From NCBI GenBank assembly GCA_023662725.1, contig JAMPIL010000001.1, positions 1 to 64,000 of the forward strand: a stretch of 64,000 nucleotides of DNA, in the 5' to 3' direction. This document shows, piece by piece, positions 63,686 through 64,000 of this stretch. Made by a program: the position numbers and the translations under genes. Each line of letters opens with the position of its first letter. Positions within the stretch are counted from its first letter, which is position 1. The notes under the pieces were generated by a model. It was not told the DNA's origin and ran no database searches. It was given only the letters and a program-made list of their open reading frames with translations. Source of the stretch: Ruminococcus flavefaciens (GTDB lineage: Bacteria; Bacillota; Clostridia; Oscillospirales; Ruminococcaceae).

Positions 63686-64000
63686 TCAAATGCTCCTTTC
63701 AAGAGACTTCAAATTTCGATTCGACCATACTATCATAAAAACTGCCATGCATAATACCATTGTGCAGACAACACCGCCTGTAATGGTATTCATCAAACGC
63801 TGATAGTTTTCTCCTCCGCCGAATGCCGAGAACATTGCAGTTTGTAGTGCAAACATTGACATCAAAGCCCCTGCAAGACTGAGTATTTTTGCCGATGAAA
63901 GTATGGGATTGTTTATCTTTGCAAATTTTATGACATTGACCACTGCGTTGATAAAACAGTAAAACGCATACAGTGCAGAAATATATATCATATATCCTCT
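63686..64000 (-). CDS. Membrane protein, may run past the window edge
   Basis: At least 102 residues with four hydrophobic segments (IYISALYAFYCFINAVVNVI, SAKILSLAGALMSMFALQTA, LMNTITGGVVCTMVLCMAVF) and a basic end WSNRNLKSLERSI. An ATG lies at 63991, but the frame is open to the window end, so the true start may lie outside. It begins the unit that continues with 63313-63684. Confidence 0.6.
   Translation of the reverse strand, partial: RGYMIYISALYAFYCFINAVVNVIKFAKINNPILSSAKILSLAGALMSMFALQTAMFSAFGGGENYQRLMNTITGGVVCTMVLCMAVFMIVWSNRNLKSLERSI

Overview
The window looks like the chromosome of a low-GC Gram-positive gut anaerobe of the Ruminococcus/Oscillospiraceae type. This rests on GGAGG-type ribosome binding sites, the protein families present (DUF3825, DUF6900, DIP1984, AgrB/LytTR), and an AT-rich background broken by more GC-rich phage-derived and acquired stretches. 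The genus cannot be fixed from sequence reading alone.

Layout. (1) 1-6.8 kb: a sigma/HTH/DUF3825 trio on the minus strand, three consecutive aldo-keto reductase genes each broken by one in-frame stop, a divergent LysR regulator, and an Xre repressor. (2) 6.9-11.2 kb: a small recombinase-borne island (membrane protein, RES-domain toxin-like protein, serine recombinase) flanked by hairpin-rich sequences, followed by decayed DNA. (3) 11.2-41.2 kb: one long minus-strand block that is a divergent type VII-like secretion locus. Its core has three Esx-like proteins, a TPR protein, a lysine/proline-rich repeat protein, an EssC-type ATPase split into two genes, another WXG100 protein, a hidden 58-residue gene, a membrane Ser/Thr kinase, a two-TM protein and a 1650-residue Ig-like surface protein. 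On each side of the core lies a full-length toxin (WXG/LXG-like N-terminus, glycine-rich hydrophobic region, Hint autoprocessing domain, nuclease tip), followed by 5'-truncated Hint-toxin cassettes with immunity genes. Recognisable pairs are Ntox15/Tdi1-like, PoNe/PoNi and a WHH remnant next to SMI1/KNR4. (4) 41.0-44.1 kb: an agr-type quorum-sensing unit, with agrB and a serine-type agrD on minus, the LytTR regulator and GHKL kinase on plus, and a direct-repeat box between two good promoters. (5) 44.2-54.3 kb: a second sigma/HTH/DUF3825 trio, then a decayed prophage (truncated DNA polymerase, PP-loop protein, frameshifted C5 methylase, small genes each with a copy of the same promoter, and a terminase-intein fragment cut by a recombinase fragment). 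(6) 54.3-61.8 kb: a second copy of the recombinase-associated hairpin element, an IS66 remnant, an M48 peptidase, remnants of a second WXG-toxin cluster, and two WYL regulators. (7) 61.9-63.3 kb: a deleted rtcB, a DIP1984 gene and a tRNA-like/Y-RNA-like transcript, then membrane proteins.

Working model (inference): the agr unit senses density and may control the neighbouring secretion locus. The locus exports Esx proteins and Hint-processed nuclease toxins against competitors, and silent cassettes provide replacement tips through recombination in the Hint region. The kinase may fill the structural place of EssB while adding phosphorylation control. Many genes carry single stops or single-base deletions, so either this genome is decaying or the assembly has indel and substitution errors; raw reads would decide.
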